From: Actinomortierella ambigua
Taxonomy: Eukaryota > Mortierellomycota > Mortierellomycetes > Mortierellales > Mortierellaceae
Assembly: GCA_016098155.1 (NCBI GenBank)
Contig: JAAAJB010000566.1
Location: 1 to 22,488 of the forward strand
Direction: 5' to 3'
DNA length: 22,488 nucleotides
This document shows, piece after piece, positions 21,348 to 22,488 of this stretch. A model generated the notes under the pieces. It was given only the letters and a program-made list of their open reading frames with translations, was not told the DNA's origin and did not search any database. A program made the translations under genes and the position numbers. Positions within the stretch are counted from its first letter, which is position 1. Every line of letters begins with the position of its first letter.

Positions 21348-22058
21348 ATGGGAAATATGCACTCCCGCCACTCTCCCCTTCCTTCGACAAGTTCGTCATT
21401 GAATCTGCTGGTGCACCCAATGCAGCAACAGGCAAAGAAGGCGGCAGGCGTCGTCGCCGTCGGTTCATCGTCAGCCTCGACATCGCCGTCTCAATCAGGA
21501 CGAGAGACACCGTCATCGCTTGTGCCGATGCCACGATACTTCCCAAGCGCCTATGAGAATTCGATTGGGATAGGGTCGGTGTTTAATGATGACGCCAACG
21601 GGACTGGCCGACTCGGACGATTTTGGATTTGCAGCCAGTCGGCCGCCGTCAACATATGCCATGGGGGGGGTGGTGGCGGAGCACGATCTAGCACGTCGTC
21701 AACCGATCTTTTTGGCGGCCGTGGTTTTAACGAGTCTTCATGCTCATTAGGCTCGTTCTCGACAATAACAATGGCCACCGGCAAGGATAGTAGCAGCGGT
21801 GGTGGCGGTTCGTCGACTAGGCCACCAGCGCTAGACGATGGGATGGACGATGATGAGATTGGGCTATCGCAGGCGTTGTTTGAGTGTACGGCGATTCATC
21901 CGCACCAAGGTGAGGATGCACGGAAGCTAACGTCTGTGCCTGGGGAGAGCATTGTTGTCTTTGGACTAAACGACAACGGATGGTGGTTCGGCCAGAAGAT
22001 TGGAAAGGAGGCCAAGAGTTGGGAGCTCCTAGTAAAAGAAAAAAATAAACATTACTAG
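21348..22058 (+). CDS. SH3-like protein with N-myristoylation motif, probably damaged or mis-sequenced
   Basis: The reading frame encodes 236 residues from ATG 21348. That ATG is preferred over the one at 21342 because it yields MGNMHS, a good N-myristoylation motif (Gly2, Ser6). A long Ser/Gly-rich disordered part follows, then an SH3-like segment: ALFECTAIHPHQ, PGESIVVFGL and NDNGWWFGQKIG. SH3 domains bind proline-rich peptides. The usual closing strand with FPSNYV is absent; the frame instead ends in a Lys-rich tail beside an AATAAA. A possible donor (GTAAAAG at about 22031) and acceptor (TTTGACAG at about 22112) do not restore an SH3 ending. Between about 21578 and 21670 this frame looks unnatural, while another frame reads like disordered protein, suggesting two compensating indels. 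It could be a decaying copy, a poor-quality stretch, or a gene with introns I have missed. Confidence 0.4.
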   Translation: MGNMHSRHSPLPSTSSSLNLLVHPMQQQAKKAAGVVAVGSSSASTSPSQSGRETPSSLVPMPRYFPSAYENSIGIGSVFNDDANGTGRLGRFWICSQSAAVNICHGGGGGGARSSTSSTDLFGGRGFNESSCSLGSFSTITMATGKDSSSGGGGSSTRPPALDDGMDDDEIGLSQALFECTAIHPHQGEDARKLTSVPGESIVVFGLNDNGWWFGQKIGKEAKSWELLVKEKNKHY

Positions 22059-22488
22059 ATGATTCATCTGTGACAAAAAGCACTGCTTGTTCTTTCCATT
22101 ATATTTGACAGAAATGTGCCAATAACAAAATGGCAACCCCGATGATGCCGAGTTGGCATGGGGTAGGCGATGGTCCTGTAGCACTGGATGATGGTACGGT
22201 AATTATGAAAGTAACGAACTTGCGCAGGCCATGGGGTTGACCGTGTGTATGGTCATCTCCTGTGTCAGGCCAGCTCTATGACGAAAAATAAGAAAACAAA
22301 AATCAAAGATCAAATGCGTGCACACGAGATATACTGTTCATTCTTTCATGCTATCGTTCACTTCCCAGCTACCCACTGCTCACTCCCATATCATTGTCTT
22401 TGAAAATTATAATGTGAACACCTTCTGCGAAGACCCACACCAATGTGGACCTTCCCCAGGATGCACCACGAGGAGGTAGTGTTCAGAG
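22059..22488. other. Right-end region without an assigned gene
   Basis: No recognisable gene, RNA or repeat. Short open frames exist on both strands, including a 43-codon one at 22348-22479, but none shows family resemblance. The start or end of a neighbouring gene could lie beyond the edge. Confidence 0.4.

Noticed and set aside
22348..22479. 43-codon plus-strand open frame with four cysteines near its end
   Set aside because: It is too short, without a signal peptide or homologue that I recognise. A reverse-strand frame over the same bases looks equally plausible.
1..22488. CRISPR arrays, tRNA, rRNA genes, transposons and viral remnants
   Set aside because: No regularly spaced repeats, cloverleaf sequence, conserved rRNA sequence, terminal inverted repeats with a transposase, or viral protein signatures were seen on either strand. 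All repeats found are simple-sequence tracts or the CHD1 tail duplication.

Overview
The window is nuclear DNA of a fungus. It carries five well-supported protein-coding genes with GT-AG introns of about 100-730 nt, long simple-sequence tracts in leaders and introns, and proteins full of low-complexity insertions. The gene content (a soluble DPP8/9-type peptidase, a CHD1 with double chromodomain and C-terminal helical domain, an RAD21-type kleisin, a PCTP-like START protein) and the intron density suggest an early-diverging filamentous lineage, perhaps Mortierellomycotina. That placement is inference. No bacterial, viral or transposon genes were recognised.

Layout. (1) 1-642 is a leader or promoter with long CT and GA tracts. 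(2) 643-6038 (+), six exons, encodes a 1525-residue DPP8/9-type dipeptidyl peptidase. (3) 6314-7359 (-), five exons, encodes a 162-residue ankyrin-repeat protein convergent with it. (4) 7830-10331 (-), two exons, encodes the cohesin kleisin RAD21/Scc1 with two separase-like sites. (5) 10909-18475 (-), six exons, encodes the CHD1 chromatin remodeller with a very long Arg/Asp/Glu/Ser tail. (6) 19676-20558 (-), two exons, encodes a START-domain lipid-transfer protein. (7) 20971-22058 (+) holds a 10-bp hairpin, a TATA box and a reading frame with an N-myristoylation motif and an incomplete SH3 domain. This last frame shows signs of two compensating frameshifts. (8) 22059-22488 holds nothing I can assign.

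Exon models were built by hand. Splice phases close exactly for every intron of the five main genes, and each coding sum is divisible by three: 4578, 489, 2184, 6219 and 699 nt. RAD21 and CHD1 both act on chromosomes and lie in tandem, but nothing here shows co-regulation. The other genes look functionally unrelated, as is usual in a eukaryotic locus. I see no clearly new multi-gene system. The most unusual items are the heavily inserted DPP8/9 protein, the CHD1 mixed-charge tail with its 59-bp internal duplication, the 20-nt and 7-nt exons, and the damaged SH3 gene.
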